From Camellia lanceoleosa (lineage: Eukaryota > Streptophyta > Magnoliopsida > Ericales > Theaceae), in NCBI GenBank assembly GCA_025200525.1, contig CM045762.1:88230717-88294716 (forward strand): 64,000 nucleotides of DNA. The letters run 5' to 3'. A program made the translations under genes and the position numbers. Shown here piece after piece: positions 1 to 11,039 of the stretch (positions within the stretch are counted from its first letter, which is position 1; each line of letters starts with the position of its first letter). Under the pieces are notes generated by a model. It was not told where the DNA came from. It made no database searches and saw only the letters and a program-made list of their open reading frames with translations.

Positions 1-379
1 TATGGCTTGCAATGTTAGTCATAAATAATAAAACTTTCTATGATATGCATACGGCATGCCGTTAATACATCAACTATACCGACACACATCGCTAACGTTA
101 AAAATATTACACTTTTCACACGCACAAAATGCTAGTTGTTAAAAATATTATACTTTTATGATGCATAATTTATGTAAGTAAATGGTATGATAAAAAAAAA
201 AATAAGCACCAAATTAAAATTTATGGTGCCAATCACTAAAAAAAATTCAGCGGCGTACTACAACATGCGTTGAAGTGAATAACTTTCTATATGGTCATAA
301 CACGGCTTTACCTTGCGTGTCATAGAATCGTTTCCACGACGTGCATTTGGTGTCGTAAAAACCTTTTTTTGTTGTAGTG
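1..379 (-). mobile_element. CACTA-type transposon end, cut by window edge
   Basis: Read on the minus strand from 379, the sequence opens with CACTACAACAAAAAAAGG, a typical CACTA (En/Spm) terminus. It is followed by short repeats of the CACGAC/GTCGTG kind that resemble subterminal repeats. The other end lies outside the window. The complete counterpart is the right-arm copy at 53,203-53,742. No transposase coding is visible. Confidence 0.7.
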
Positions 380-559
380 TATATTAGCAAAACCAAAAGC
401 ATGGCATGGTGTGAGTAAATGGTTGAAGGGCTTATGGACTCACTCAATCTATAAAATATATTACAAATTTTAGATTTACATTTATAAGCCATTTGATGCA
501 TGTGCACATAGTGGGAAAAAGAAAAAATGAAAAAAAAAAATTGGGGGGGCGGGGGAGGG

Positions 560-2830
560 TGTCACACCCCAACTCACAGGTATGACGGCCGTATTCAGGC
601 CTTAGCCCAAGGCACCACGTAAGCCTAAACATGAATCCATAAACACATTGAATTGAATAACTATACAATAGTCGGTAATAAATAACCAACATCAATCCGG
701 TGAAAAGCCACAAGTATATATGGCAAACCAACGTAATCAATACCATCCAAACTTATGGGATATAAACAACCCATATATCAAAATAATCCAAATTGAACCT
801 CAAAGAAATATGCACAAACTTAACATAACACTCTAAAATAAATGAATGTCCAAGAGGTCCATGCAATCGAGTCTCAGCTACGCCATGAGTCCACCTAAGT
901 CCTTCTAACACTTGGAAATGATAACAACTAAGTCAGCGATAGCTCGTGAGTAGCAACATGGATAAATCATCTGTTTGAAAACATGGCTCAATTCCAAAAT
1001 AAGATATATATCACGAAACTAGATTGGCATACGGTTTGGTAAATACATTCTATTTCAAAAAGAATGTTCCACGGTTCAACACTTAAAATACTTATGTCTC
1101 AAGAACATAATAAATGACATTTTCCACTTAAAAGCAGTTATAACATGAACACCAATAATTTTACGGGTACCAAGAAAAACAAATAATATGCCACCACAGT
1201 TCTCAAGGCTATAAGCCCGTTGGATCAATACCGAACTAAGAGTCATCCTTAAGGTGGCTTTGGCCTTTTCTCAAAGGCGATCCGATTGAAGGTCACCTAG
1301 TTGTTTTTAAAGGTCTTTTCCTTCCAATCGTTGAGCACTAGAGTCATCACAGCCCAACCCGAATCTGTTCCCTAGTGGCCAGAGTCACCACACACAGTGG
1401 AATAATTTTCCTGGACTAAATACACACATGGTCCCAATAATCAATACACATTAGTTTCGCAAAACATGGTAGTTCATCATTATAAACATGAGACCAAAAC
1501 AAATAGTTTATAGTATGCCAAGTTCACACATGTTTCAGAAATAATTTGATTCCATTGATAATATAATAATTTATCAAAACAGTTTAGTCTTAAAACAATA
1601 ATTTAATTTTCCAACAGTTCAGGGTAGGGGAACATTTATAAAAATACGTAGCATGGAACTACTCACCTGGAAACGAAATAATATAATCCTCGAATAGAGT
1701 ATGAAAGTCCAACTAGTGCTTTGAACCAATATGAAAACTACACGTCACTACTAATTTAAAAATACTAAAGAATACGAACTAAGTAACCCCAAACTAAAGC
1801 GCACTAACACGACTCAACCCAACTCACCGTTACTCTTAAATATTACCTAAGTTCATGTTCTTCAAGGTCTAAAATCATCCAAGACATGGGTTCCGATCGA
1901 AACTTAACTAAAAATAACTTTAAGATAAAATAGAGTTTTTCCAATCTCTTTGCTAACTTTGAAAATTAAAAACACACTCCACGTTGTTCGAAAAATTCTA
2001 AAACCTTCCAGATATCAACTAATATATCCTAAGTTTCAAAATCAATTGGTTTTACTTGATTTTCTTATCAAAATAATTATTTACAATTAATTATGCCCAA
2101 ATAGGTTGTTTTCTGCAGCACTTTAAAAAAATTAACGGTTCTCTTAATATACACGAGAAATCAATGCAAGGCCAAAAACGTACGAAACTAGACTTGTAAC
2201 CAGTTCTAATGACACTAATTTGATAATTTTTGGATTTATACCCAAAGAGAACAACACTCCTGAATTTACGGTTTCAGACTGGTTTCCTGGACAGATTTGA
2301 ATACCTCAATTTATATGGATTTTGACTCCCAAAAATTATGAAAAAATTCAGATATACAATTCAATATGTAATTGATCTACTGTAAAAATTTCAGTTCAAA
2401 ATTCATCCATTTGATATAGTTTCTTGATTTTTAAAGTTCGTGATTATGCGCAAAATTTTTTAACTAAGAATAATGCCAATTCTTTACACATGAATTTAAC
2501 TCCTCAAATTTCTTAACAGTATATATATACAAAATATATAAACCTACAACCTCCATGAATGAATAAAATAATAATGGAATAAGGATAAAAACAAAACCAA
2601 AAGAAAGAAGAAAGATAAAGACCCACTACACCCAAAAATTCCTACTTATTTGCAACCCTTCTTTTCTCTTCTTCTTTTCTCTCAACCTCTCTCTCTCTCT
2701 CTCCCATGGTGGCTCCTGCTGCTGTTATGAATAGTATGAGGCAACCTAGGGTTACATATGTATCTCCACAAAAAGGCCTTAAAATATTATCTTTATATTA
2801 CTTTATTTTCTAACACATTAATTAAATAAA
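560..2830 (+). mobile_element. Gypsy-type LTR, left-arm copy (3' boundary uncertain)
   Basis: Begins TGTCACACCCC at 560, directly after a purine-rich tract (about 541-559) that looks like a polypurine tract. This is a common start for plant Ty3/gypsy LTRs. Inside are a TATA-rich stretch near 2,517-2,545, a CT-rich leader (2,690-2,703) and a CCTAGGGTT stretch near 2,746, an arrangement often seen around the R region. The 3' end is not fixed; A+T-rich sequence continues to about 3,060. No gag or pol is adjacent, so it may be a solo LTR or a remnant. Mirrored at about 50,760-53,031. Confidence 0.6.
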
Positions 2831-3138
2831 ATATAACTATTATTATAACAAAATATACTTACTAACTTGCCCTCAATATTTTTTTTAAAAAAAAAAATAA
2901 ATCTTACCTCTAAATTAAATGCTTTCACCACAAATTTATTTTAAGTTTAAAATTAATTAAAAGATCCTTCAATAATATTTAATTTACACCTTAAAATTTA
3001 TCACCAAAATATTTAAAATTATAATATTATTATTTAATTATTTATTTAATTTTTATATTCAGATTCTCCTGAGAGGGACACAATATAGAGGCCAAAGGGC
3101 ATAAGAAGACCTCTGAGTCGACCTCAAATAGTTACTTT
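2831..3138. other. A+T-rich stretch without recognisable genes
   Basis: Very A+T-rich sequence with oligo-A and oligo-T runs. It may be the 3' part of the preceding LTR or host intron. No coding region or terminal repeat could be supported. Confidence 0.5.
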
Positions 3139-3139
3139 T

Positions 3140-3184
<45 letters not shown>
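3139..3184. repeat. Compound microsatellite (TG)13(AG)10
   Basis: Thirteen TG units (3,139-3,164) run into ten AG units (3,165-3,184). The right-arm counterpart at 50,371-50,440 has (TC)22(AC)13. The TG/AC part is therefore equal in both arms, while the AG/TC part differs by twelve units. Confidence 0.95.
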
Positions 3185-3267
3185 CGCACACCAAGTATTA
3201 GCCCACTTAATCAACCAAACTTGAAAGCGCACCAAGTATCAGCCCACTTAATCAACCAAACTTGAAA
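3185..3267. repeat. Two-copy tandem duplication of about 41 bp
   Basis: A unit beginning GCGCACACCAAGTATTAGCC (3,185-3,226) is repeated almost exactly at 3,227-3,267. It directly follows the microsatellite, and both copies are kept in the right arm at about 50,287-50,370. Confidence 0.9.
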
Positions 3268-4037
3268 AACCTATTCTCAATTCAACTCCTAGATCTAGTT
3301 TCCACCATACAGCTGCTAGTGATGTTGCATTCTGACTTAAGAGACTCTATACAAAGCACCTTTCATGATTTGATAGGTGATCTTTTTGATACATCTTATA
3401 TTTAAGAGTGACAACTATCCGGTTCTCGTTTGGGAATAGGTTAATTTAGTAATTTTTTGATTATTTAGTTAAAATATGAACTAAAAAAAACTAGTATGTT
3501 TGGGATGACTTTTTGACTTTTACGAAAATATGTGCAAAAGTAGAGAAAAGAATCTTTGACTTTTTGTATGGATTGTTAGTTTTTGACTAATTTAGTAACA
3601 TTTTGACTTTTTAACTAAAAGGAAGGATTCCCCAAGCGTAGTAGAGCTTGAAGGTAAATCTTGTGGTTCCTATCTTACCAAAAGCATGAAAGCAGATAGA
3701 ACATTTTGGTAGATTAAACTTAGCAAATAGTTAGAAGTTTTAAATCTCTCATAATGTCTACAGACGGTTGAACTAATAGTTTAAAGAACACACAAAAAGG
3801 TATCACCAAACAGATGTCGATGCCTGAGAGAGTCTGAAGATACACAATAGTTATTTTCTTCAGGTCAAGGCACATCACTAGTGAACCAACATTGAAGCTT
3901 AAAAAATTTACAATAAATAATGGAATGCATTAATACAAGTAATAACTCTAATTGAAGATGGAATATGTAACATGGAATATGAGACATAACAACAGAGTAA
4001 CTATAAGATAATCTAATAGAGGTTTATTTGCCCATAC
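3268..4037. other. Probable SEC3 intron or flank, no gene seen
   Basis: Lies downstream, in the minus-strand sense, of SEC3 exon c. It contains repeated GACTTTTT-type words (about 3,505-3,640) but no supported coding segment. By comparison with the right arm this is part of the long intron separating exon c from later SEC3 exons. Confidence 0.5.
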
Positions 4038-4614
4038 CTCATGACGTAGAAGCAAATTAAGGGAGGTACAATAAGCTTTTCTCAATGGACCCAAGCAGTT
4101 CTTGTCAAGACTCTGCAAATGCAAAGGAAACACGGGCATTCAGGAAAACAGAATAAATAAGAAGAAGAATGACTATAGATACATATTGATAATTGGGCAA
4201 CTCCTATGTAATTTAACCTTCAAGTGTTGCAAAAGGCGAGCATATGTCCTGCATTTATACCGAAGATCAGCATGATCAGGCCTCTTCAATTGTCCCCTCT
4301 ATTTAATCCAACAAGCAAAACTCAAGGCTTGGATTCATGTTATACATATTGAAAATTTCCTAGAATAAAGCAACATCCCTTAAACATACCTGAGAGAAGT
4401 AACTTTTGTCACTAATCGTAAAATCCATCAAACTAGCAAGGTAGTTTTTCAAGAACTCGGACGCTCTCCGAACAAAAGTAGTTTTTAATTTTTTCAAGTT
4501 CTGTCCTTTTCTCTTTAACCTGTGAGAGTCTGATGTGCCACCTTTAGAAAGAGATGATATCTCAAAATTTTCATCCACGGTAGGAAAATTGCAATCAATT
4601 GAGGCAAGAACAAA
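4038..4614 (-). pseudogene. SEC3: Exocyst subunit SEC3 gene fragment, three exons (left arm)
   Basis: Three consecutive minus-strand exons with GT-AG borders and matching phase: a, 4,614-4,390, containing [20 protein letters not shown] and [17 protein letters not shown]; b, 4,298-4,218, coding [19 protein letters not shown] and seven further residues (27 codons); c, 4,112-4,038, containing [15 protein letters not shown] (25 codons). I recognise these as the middle of plant SEC3, the exocyst subunit that helps tether secretory vesicles to the plasma membrane. All three exons are open here, unlike the right-arm copy. No upstream exons are visible to 6,240, and the next downstream exons would lie left of base 1. 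A complete SEC3 is far longer, so within this window it is a partial gene. Recognition is from memory of the family, not a search. Confidence 0.85.
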
Positions 4615-6239
4615 CTTTCATTTTAGGTTAAGAAAAACTCAATAACAAATTGGTCTTGAAGTTCACATCACTAACTAATCACGATCCTCAATGCTTATAA
4701 ATATGTATATATATATATAATTATTTTAAAAATTAAAAAAAAAAAAAAAGGAGTTCTGATCCACAATAGAAAAGAATAGAAAGGCATGTATTTGCACATA
4801 TGGGTTGGCTCGAGAATCCATTTCTTGGAGCAGGTAGTTCAATAGCTAGCAACTATAATAATCAGGTAGTCAATGTACTGAGATTTCCAAAGGACAACCC
4901 AAAAAGAGAGAATGGTGAAATGAAAAAGAGAAACAGATAAGACATGTAGATAAAAGAGTCAACAAGAAAGTTGCTCTGATTTGCATTTGAACAAGCAAGA
5001 AGAACCCTATCAATTGAGCATTCTAGTCCCACCCTAATTCATGAGATATGATCATATCTGGTAATTTAAAGAGTAAATACAAATGTGAAACATCTCATCA
5101 GGGCTTGTTAGTCTCACTGTTTCTAAGAAACAACAAAGTCACCAATGACGAGTTGCGAAGTTTGCACATATTCTATTCTCTGTTATAATTAATTATGGTG
5201 ATTTATATGATAGCTCTCTTAAACAAGAAGAAATTGCAATTAAAGAAAAAATTTCCTTAGTAGTTGCGCTAAAACCATTGGTGAGCCTCCTCATGTACTT
5301 AGGGCAAACAAATACAATCAACATTCTTTAATTAAGCAAAGCATTGTGAAAATTTAGATAATAGCATGCCAATAATCAAATATCCACTTAAACAAGAAAA
5401 CAATCAAAATAAGAAAATTTGAAAGAAAGATCGTAGATGGATCTACACAATCACAATTTGCATAATACCAGCTAATGGATTTTGAATGCACTAGTTAAGA
5501 ACAAAGACTGTTTTAGCAAATGTAATTCAAATGTTGAGCTTATGATCATAAAATTGCTACGGTCTTGCCAGCAAGACCAACAAAAAGATAAGCAATGCAC
5601 TCCTGAATAACTGTAATTTACTCAGATGAAAACAAGATTGAGTAATAGTACTTGTCTACCAATCTAAAAAAGATATTTGTCAATGTCCTCATCATCGCTA
5701 AATTAAATCACTATTCATGTTAGAACTTACAAGTTCCATAAAGGACCCTCCAACAAACTACATTGATTTAGTTCCAATAAAATGTGAAAGGCTTGTATGT
5801 ATGAGATAAAAATCACAAGCATTGGGTGTACTTGACTGCAAATGAGATGGCCAATCCACATGTTTGACAAACCAATCGAAAACTTAGTGTATACTCCATT
5901 TATGAATCTATCAAACATCCTACTATCTCCTAAATTCTGCTTAAATACATATATGCATTAATCAACTATGGAATTAATTGGTTTGGTTTCACCCTCACAA
6001 CATTGATTTAAGCAAAAGTCTCAATTAAACAGCAGTAAAGGAATTGAAGAATTTAGATAAGAACTCCTTTGTAAATGCCACTTGACATTGGAAAGAGCGA
6101 AGTTAGTTTTCAAACTTAGGGAAAACAATGAAATTAGTTTTGAAAATTAGGGAAAACAAAGATGGAAAAATAGGAAATTGAGAGAGAGAGAGAGAGAACC
6201 CATACTTGAAAAAGAAAAATAGAGAAATAATCGAATAAG
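4615..6239. other. Noncoding stretch upstream of SEC3 exon a
   Basis: A+T-rich, intron-like sequence between SEC3 exon a and the coiled-coil-like scrap. A 63-codon open frame on the minus strand at 5,727-5,918 is conserved in both arms, but its composition is intron-like and it matches no family I know. An AG-repeat stretch lies near 6,181-6,197. No further SEC3 exon was found. Confidence 0.5.
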
Positions 6240-6420
6240 CGGCATGGCTCTTGATTACTCGGAGGAAACGCGGTGATGCGGTGGCGGCACTAAAGAAGGA
6301 GAATGGGACGTTGATGGCGGCACTAAAGTAGGAGAACAAGTTGAAGGAAGAGAATGGGCGGCTGAAGGCAAAGAACGTGTGTCTGGAAGAGAGAGATGAA
6401 ATGAAAACAGAAGCACAAAA
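6240..6420 (+). pseudogene. Coiled-coil-like gene scrap, unidentified
   Basis: The plus-strand frame reads AALKKENGTLMAALK, a stop codon (TAG at about 6,328), then ENKLKEENGRLKAKNV and CLEERDEMKTEAQ. Leu and Asn recur at heptad-like spacing, as in a coiled coil or leucine zipper. It then runs into a 21-A tract and abuts CACTA-like debris, so it could be an exon piece captured by a transposon. The mirrored region (about 47,070-47,260) is longer and G+C-rich. The parent gene is not identified. Confidence 0.35.
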
Positions 6421-6540
6421 AAAAAAAAAAAAAAAAAAGGAGGGGGGAATTAGTAGGGGCTTTTTTTTTTTTTTTCATTACCGCATATCACAAAGTTCTC
6501 CCTTCAAAATTAGTGATAAAATAATTTTCTCACCAAAAAT

Positions 6541-6935
6541 TTTAAAATGTTAAAACTATTGACGATGAAAATATATTCTTCATCAAATAGTTTCAAAATA
6601 TTTAAAATCAAATTTTTCAAAAAAAATATTTAAAACTTTTGGTGATGAAAATATATGCCTCACTAATAATTTTATAATTAGTGACAAAATTTTTCTCACC
6701 AAAAGTCTCAAAATTTTAGCCACCCAAAAATTAGAGGAAAACTTTTGGTGATGAAATTTAATTTTTCCTCACCTAAAAAGAAGTATTTATTAGCGAAAAT
6801 AAATTGTCACCTATTATTTCTAGTTTTTTATTATATGTGACAAAATTTTATAATTCGTCACAGATTATTCTTATTTAGTGACAAAATTTATTTTCTTCAC
6901 TACTTTTCGTCACCATATGTTACTTTTGTTGTAGT
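6541..6935 (-). mobile_element. CACTA-like subterminal repeat block
   Basis: On the minus strand from about 6,935 the sequence reads ACTACAACAAAAGTAACATA, a CACTA-like terminus whose first base is changed. It is followed by many dispersed words of the GGTGACGAAA, GACAAAATTT and CTCACCAAAA type on both strands. This is the pattern of CACTA subterminal repeats. The far end is unclear, perhaps near the A/T tracts at 6,420-6,475. Mirrored at about 46,555-46,950. Confidence 0.5.
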
Positions 6936-7659
6936 TATGTTTAACGTTTCTCTTCATTAGTAGACATAATTCTCAATTTTGGACTGAAATGATTGAAGAA
7001 CGGAAATGTAATAAAAGAGGCTAATAAAATTGGACTAAAAGTGGTAACAAGAGTAATAAAATTGGTTTGGGTTCAATCGGATGGAACAAATTGCGTCTCG
7101 AGTCATTACATACTCATTGGTGATGTTAATGATTCGAGAGGTGATATCTACCACTTCCTAGAGTGGTAACTCTATGATAGGGAGGAGGTTTCGTTGCTCT
7201 TTATTCCTATTTATTACGTCTTTGACTCATGGATTCATACACCATCACATAGCGAGTTTGCGTTGATTGATGATTCTTGAATTGAGTCTACCCCTATCTT
7301 GATCAATTCCATGATAGGGAGAGGCAGAGAGGACAAACATCCCTTGGAAACACTTTGTTTGTGCTCTGTTTCCTTTATATTGCAGTAGGGAAGACTCTCA
7401 AAACAGTGGCTGGCCAACTACCTGTCCATCCAGTCGACCACTTTTCAAGGCCAGCCAACCACTTTATTTTATGTAGACAATACTATCTTCATGGCAGAAT
7501 CGAGTAAAGGCTGAGGCTAAAACATATTATCTTTCTAACTGCAGAACAGAACAGTTCTGGCAGCAAAACAGAGGAGTTTTCAGGTGCATATTTCCGTTCA
7601 TGTATATGTGATTCTCTACTTCTCGTGGCTCGTGAAATTAATGCTAATAGTAGTATATT
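6936..7659. other. Repeat-derived sequence upstream of Tat LTR relics
   Basis: Probably more Tat LTR sequence: it contains GGCCAGCC and GTCGACC words near 7,400-7,460 that resemble the word-repeat clusters of the intact Tat LTR at 60,120. The minus-strand open frame at 7,235-7,417 has a differing frame in the mirrored copy and is not considered a gene. Confidence 0.4.
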
Positions 7660-8765
7660 CGTAGATTCATTTGAAACTTGTAATAGCTAGTTCATTATTC
7701 ATTCGAATTTGTAACAGCTAGTTAATTTGGCTTTATAATATTTAGTTTGATTAGGATATTCATTTGGATCCTCTTTCATGAGGGAAAAATTGTAATATTG
7801 TGTATGTCTTCCAACCCCTATTTATTTCTCCCTTTTATTTATCCGCTTATTGTGGTTATATAGCATCATATTTTCCTTAGCATTCTCCATGACTCGCATC
7901 CATTCATTTTGCATGCATAAGGGTTTGGCTCATCATACTAATTCAATGTCAAATTCAAATTCCTTACTCAAATCGTGCTTTATTGCATGCCTTGAATTGA
8001 CTCACATGTCATACTAGTAGTAGAGACTCTTAATTGCATGTTGTATGTGTTGCACTAGTCATATCGCATTGTATAGGACCATGCATTTTTCTATTGGTTT
8101 CTTTCTTTTGTCTCACCTCGTATATTTAGGGTAAGCATTTTTTGCTTTAACATATTGCATGCGTATGATTGTTGCTATAACAAGCATGTTTGCCAAACAC
8201 TTAGGCTAAGTGCTTAATTGATATACATGTTTGAATCTTGGGTGGATGAAGGCTTTTTAAGCTTATGTTGGAATGATTTGATTAATGTAAATGTGAGCTC
8301 ACTTTTTCAAGTGGCACATATTCAAACACTTTTCAAAATGAACATGAAATTAAAGCATTCCAAATTTTCTTAGCATAATAATTGGAACAAGAACATATCA
8401 CGGTATATAAGAATCACATCATGATTAATGCAGTGATTTTTGATTAGGTGAGTGTGATGCTCAATTCATGACCTTCCCTCTCATACCTAAGTTCGAGCGA
8501 GATACTTTGGTGATGGCGAATCGTGGCCTTTGGCACGAGTCAGGTTTTCTAAATTTTTCAAAAATATTTAAGTGGTGACTCGAAATATGACAAAGCAATC
8601 GGTTTTGGCATTTTTTATTCAAAATCGATTTTTCAAAAGATTTGCCAAATTTGGATTCTTTTGTGTTTATCTATTTCACATTGCATTTGTGAAATCAGAT
8701 TCAGAACCACGGGGAGGCTGAACTGTATGGCTATCTTATCTGAGGAGACTAAACCCCTCCGAAGG
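7660..8765 (+). mobile_element. Tat-type LTR relic, tandem copy A
   Basis: Aligns in order with the 3' half of the intact Tat LTR (about 61,780-63,060). Shared landmarks include the GTCTTCCAACCCC and TTTATCCGCTTA stretches, the GCATGCAT...CTCATCATAC region, TCATGACCTTCCCTCTCATA, and GGCACGAGTCAGG, plus the FCACATTGCA-equivalent tail near 8,680. It ends near 8,765 without a primer binding site. Mirrored at about 44,726-45,831. Confidence 0.65.
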
Positions 8766-9690
8766 GCATGAAAAGTACACTACACATATTTTCTTTATCA
8801 TGCCTATATATTGTATTCATTTTTTATGCATATGGGTCCAGATCATCTGCATTTATGGGATTTACTATCTTCAAAGATGAATACGTGCATAAACCCATGT
8901 TGAGATGGCACTTATGTCACATCTTAGTATCTGGACTCCTAGTTGCATGTTATGTGTGTATTGCATTAGTAGTTTGTATATAGGATCATGCATATCGGTA
9001 TACATTTGCATGTGTCTTGGGACTTACCTTGGAGTACTAGGTGACCATTTTTTAGTTTTAGCATATTCCATGTGTGCATTCCTTATCATATGTGTTTCTA
9101 TATCATGAGGCTAAGTGCTTAAGTGAGATATATGTTCGAATGCCAGTGGATGAAGGTTGTGGTGTTTATTTTGGAATGTAGATGATTCTTATGCTGTGGA
9201 TTTTATCCAAGAAAAGCGTTTTTCAAAAATGCATGAAATCATAGCAGAACCAAAATTAATGGCACAATCTATATTTGCATGCCTCATATAGTAATGGTAG
9301 TGTTATCAATAATAAGAATATACATTGATTATAAAAAAGCCACATTATGACTTAGTAAAGGTCGATCTTTGATCAGGTGAGTTAGGTGCTCAATTAATGA
9401 CATTCCCTCTCACACTTAAGTTCGAACCAAGACTCTTTGGTTATGACATGTGGTAGCCTTTGGCACGAGTCACTAGTTTTCTAATTTTCCCAAAAGATTA
9501 GGTAGGGACTTTGAAATTTAGTGATATAGTCCATTTACGGCAATACGCAATAAAATGGATTTTCTATTAAAGTTGTTGAATTTGGACTTTCATTTTCTGT
9601 TTCACATTGCACTAGTGATATTAGATCAGAAATCGGGAGTCTGAACTATCAGGCGCCTTGGTAACCCCAAAAGGCATTCCACACACATAC
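8766..9690 (+). mobile_element. Tat-type LTR relic, tandem copy B
   Basis: Repeats the same LTR segment as copy A in the same orientation. Landmarks are the AGGATCATGCAT region near 8,982, GGTCGATCTTTGATCAGGTG near 9,360, the TCCCTCTCACAC and GGCACGAGTCAC stretch, and a tail with GGGAGTCTGAACT near 9,630. Two open frames here (8,768-8,983 and 8,905-9,108) are identical in both arms but are LTR sequence and not genes. Mirrored at about 43,801-44,725. Confidence 0.65.
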
Positions 9691-10317
9691 ACACATTTAA
9701 AAAGATAGCTGGACAATTAGGTGACACATGCACACATTTGCCCATATAGTTGAATAAATAGGTGACATGTGTTGATAGATGACATTTAAATAGATAGACA
9801 AATAGTTAGTAGTTAAGCTTTTTAGCATATAACATGCTCTTTTGGGCAAATAATGTCATTTTGGCCGGGGGAAAAAAAATTAAGTTTAACATGCGTTAAT
9901 GTTCACATTGACAATGTGAATGTTCCATGATGTGAACATTCACACTATCAAATTTATTTAATGTGAATGTTTACATCACCAAGTTGATAAGGGTTCAAAA
10001 CATATTTGTAAGGATAAAGTATTCATAAAATACCTTAAATATTATAATTAGGATTTAGTAGATCAAATGTCCAAAATAACAGGACTTATTGAAATACAAT
10101 AATATCTTATATATTAACATGATTCAGCACTTAAAACTGAATATATTAAGTAATAATCAATTAAGCTCGTTTGATAACCACAATTGACATCACTTACAAT
10201 TTAAGTGCCTCTTAAAATGTAGGTTAAACTTAAGAAAATTGTAAGTTATTTGAAATTTACTTAATTCTAACTACACTTATAAATATTAAATATAAATACC
10301 GATAAACACTATTATAA
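9691..10317. other. Noncoding stretch with short palindromic words
   Basis: No gene seen. At 9,900-9,975 the words AATGTTCACATT, AATGTGAATGTT and GATGTGAACATTCACA recur in both orientations, giving several short potential hairpins. The rest is A+T-rich sequence of unknown origin. Confidence 0.5.
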
Positions 10318-10671
10318 ACTCACCACTATTACCATTGCTACCGCTACCACTACTATAATACTCTTACCACCACCACCACTACTACCACCATCACCATCAC
10401 TATCGCCATCGCTACCACCAGATCCACCACCATGCCACCATCACCACCACCACCACCATCATGTCACTACTATCATCATTACCTCTACTACCACTACTAT
10501 GCCACCACCACCACCACCACTACTACCTTTATCATCATTGTCATTGTTGCCATAAGGACCACCATCATTTCTTTATCCTTTGCTAGCGTTACCACTACCA
10601 TCACCGTTGCCATGCCACCGCTACGACTACCATACATGACCACCACTACTACCACCACCATCACAATATAA
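10318..10671. repeat. Triplet-repeat block (ACC/ACT/ATC), left arm
   Basis: About 350 bp of imperfect ACC, ACT and ATC triplets. The 79-residue plus-strand open frame at 10,432-10,671 (Pro/Thr/Ile-rich) is a product of the repeat and not a gene. The right-arm counterpart (about 42,820-43,172) is G+T-rich on the plus strand and differs in triplet order and length. Confidence 0.9.
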
Positions 10672-10776
10672 AAATTGAAATATACAATTTAAAAATAACA
10701 AATTTCAAATTTGATTTTATACATAGTAAATAACTTATTTTAGTTTAGCACTTAAATTTTTATCAAACAACTTTTC

Positions 10777-11026
10777 TGATGAGGATACTTCAAAAGCACA
10801 TGGCAAAGCCAATATCAGAGCCTCATTGCTGACTTAAGTTGAAGCTCCACCTATAGCTTTAGCTAATGACTCCACATACATGGCGGCTAGAACCTTCAAG
10901 CTAACTATATTACATGGAGGATAGTTAGAGTTTGTTAGGATTTGTAAGTTAGTTAGAAAGGCAGTATTAATATCTTGTATAAATATACATTGTATTTTTG
11001 ATAATCAAATAAGAAAAAAGATTTCA
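10777..11026 (+). repeat. Copia 5' LTR (left arm)
   Basis: About 250 bp matching 13,570-13,831, sharing for example AAGTTGAAGCTCCACCTATA, GGAGGATAGTTAGAG and GATAATCAAATAAGAA. Many substitutions separate the two LTRs, which suggests an old insertion. A canonical copia initiator-Met primer binding site is not evident after it, in keeping with loss of the 5' internal region. Confidence 0.8.
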
Positions 11027-11039
11027 CTTGGCTCTATCC

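Noticed and set aside
541..570. Intact gypsy element to the left of the LTR at 560, based on the polypurine-like tract
   Set aside because: Only 559 bases precede it, the first 379 are a CACTA end, and no pol domain is visible; the mirrored copy also lacks one.
5727..5918. 63-codon minus-strand frame with only a few residue changes in the mirrored arm
   Set aside because: It sits in SEC3 intron-like sequence, lacks recognisable motifs, and its conservation follows from the whole palindrome being conserved.
8768..9108. Two overlapping open frames of 71 and 67 codons, unchanged in both arms, as small genes
   Set aside because: They lie within Tat-type LTR copy B, are Cys/Ile/Leu-rich without any family signature, and have no counterpart frame in the other LTR copies.
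10432..10671. 79-codon Pro/Thr/Ile-rich frame as a structural protein
   Set aside because: It is a direct read-through of the triplet repeat and changes composition entirely in the other arm.
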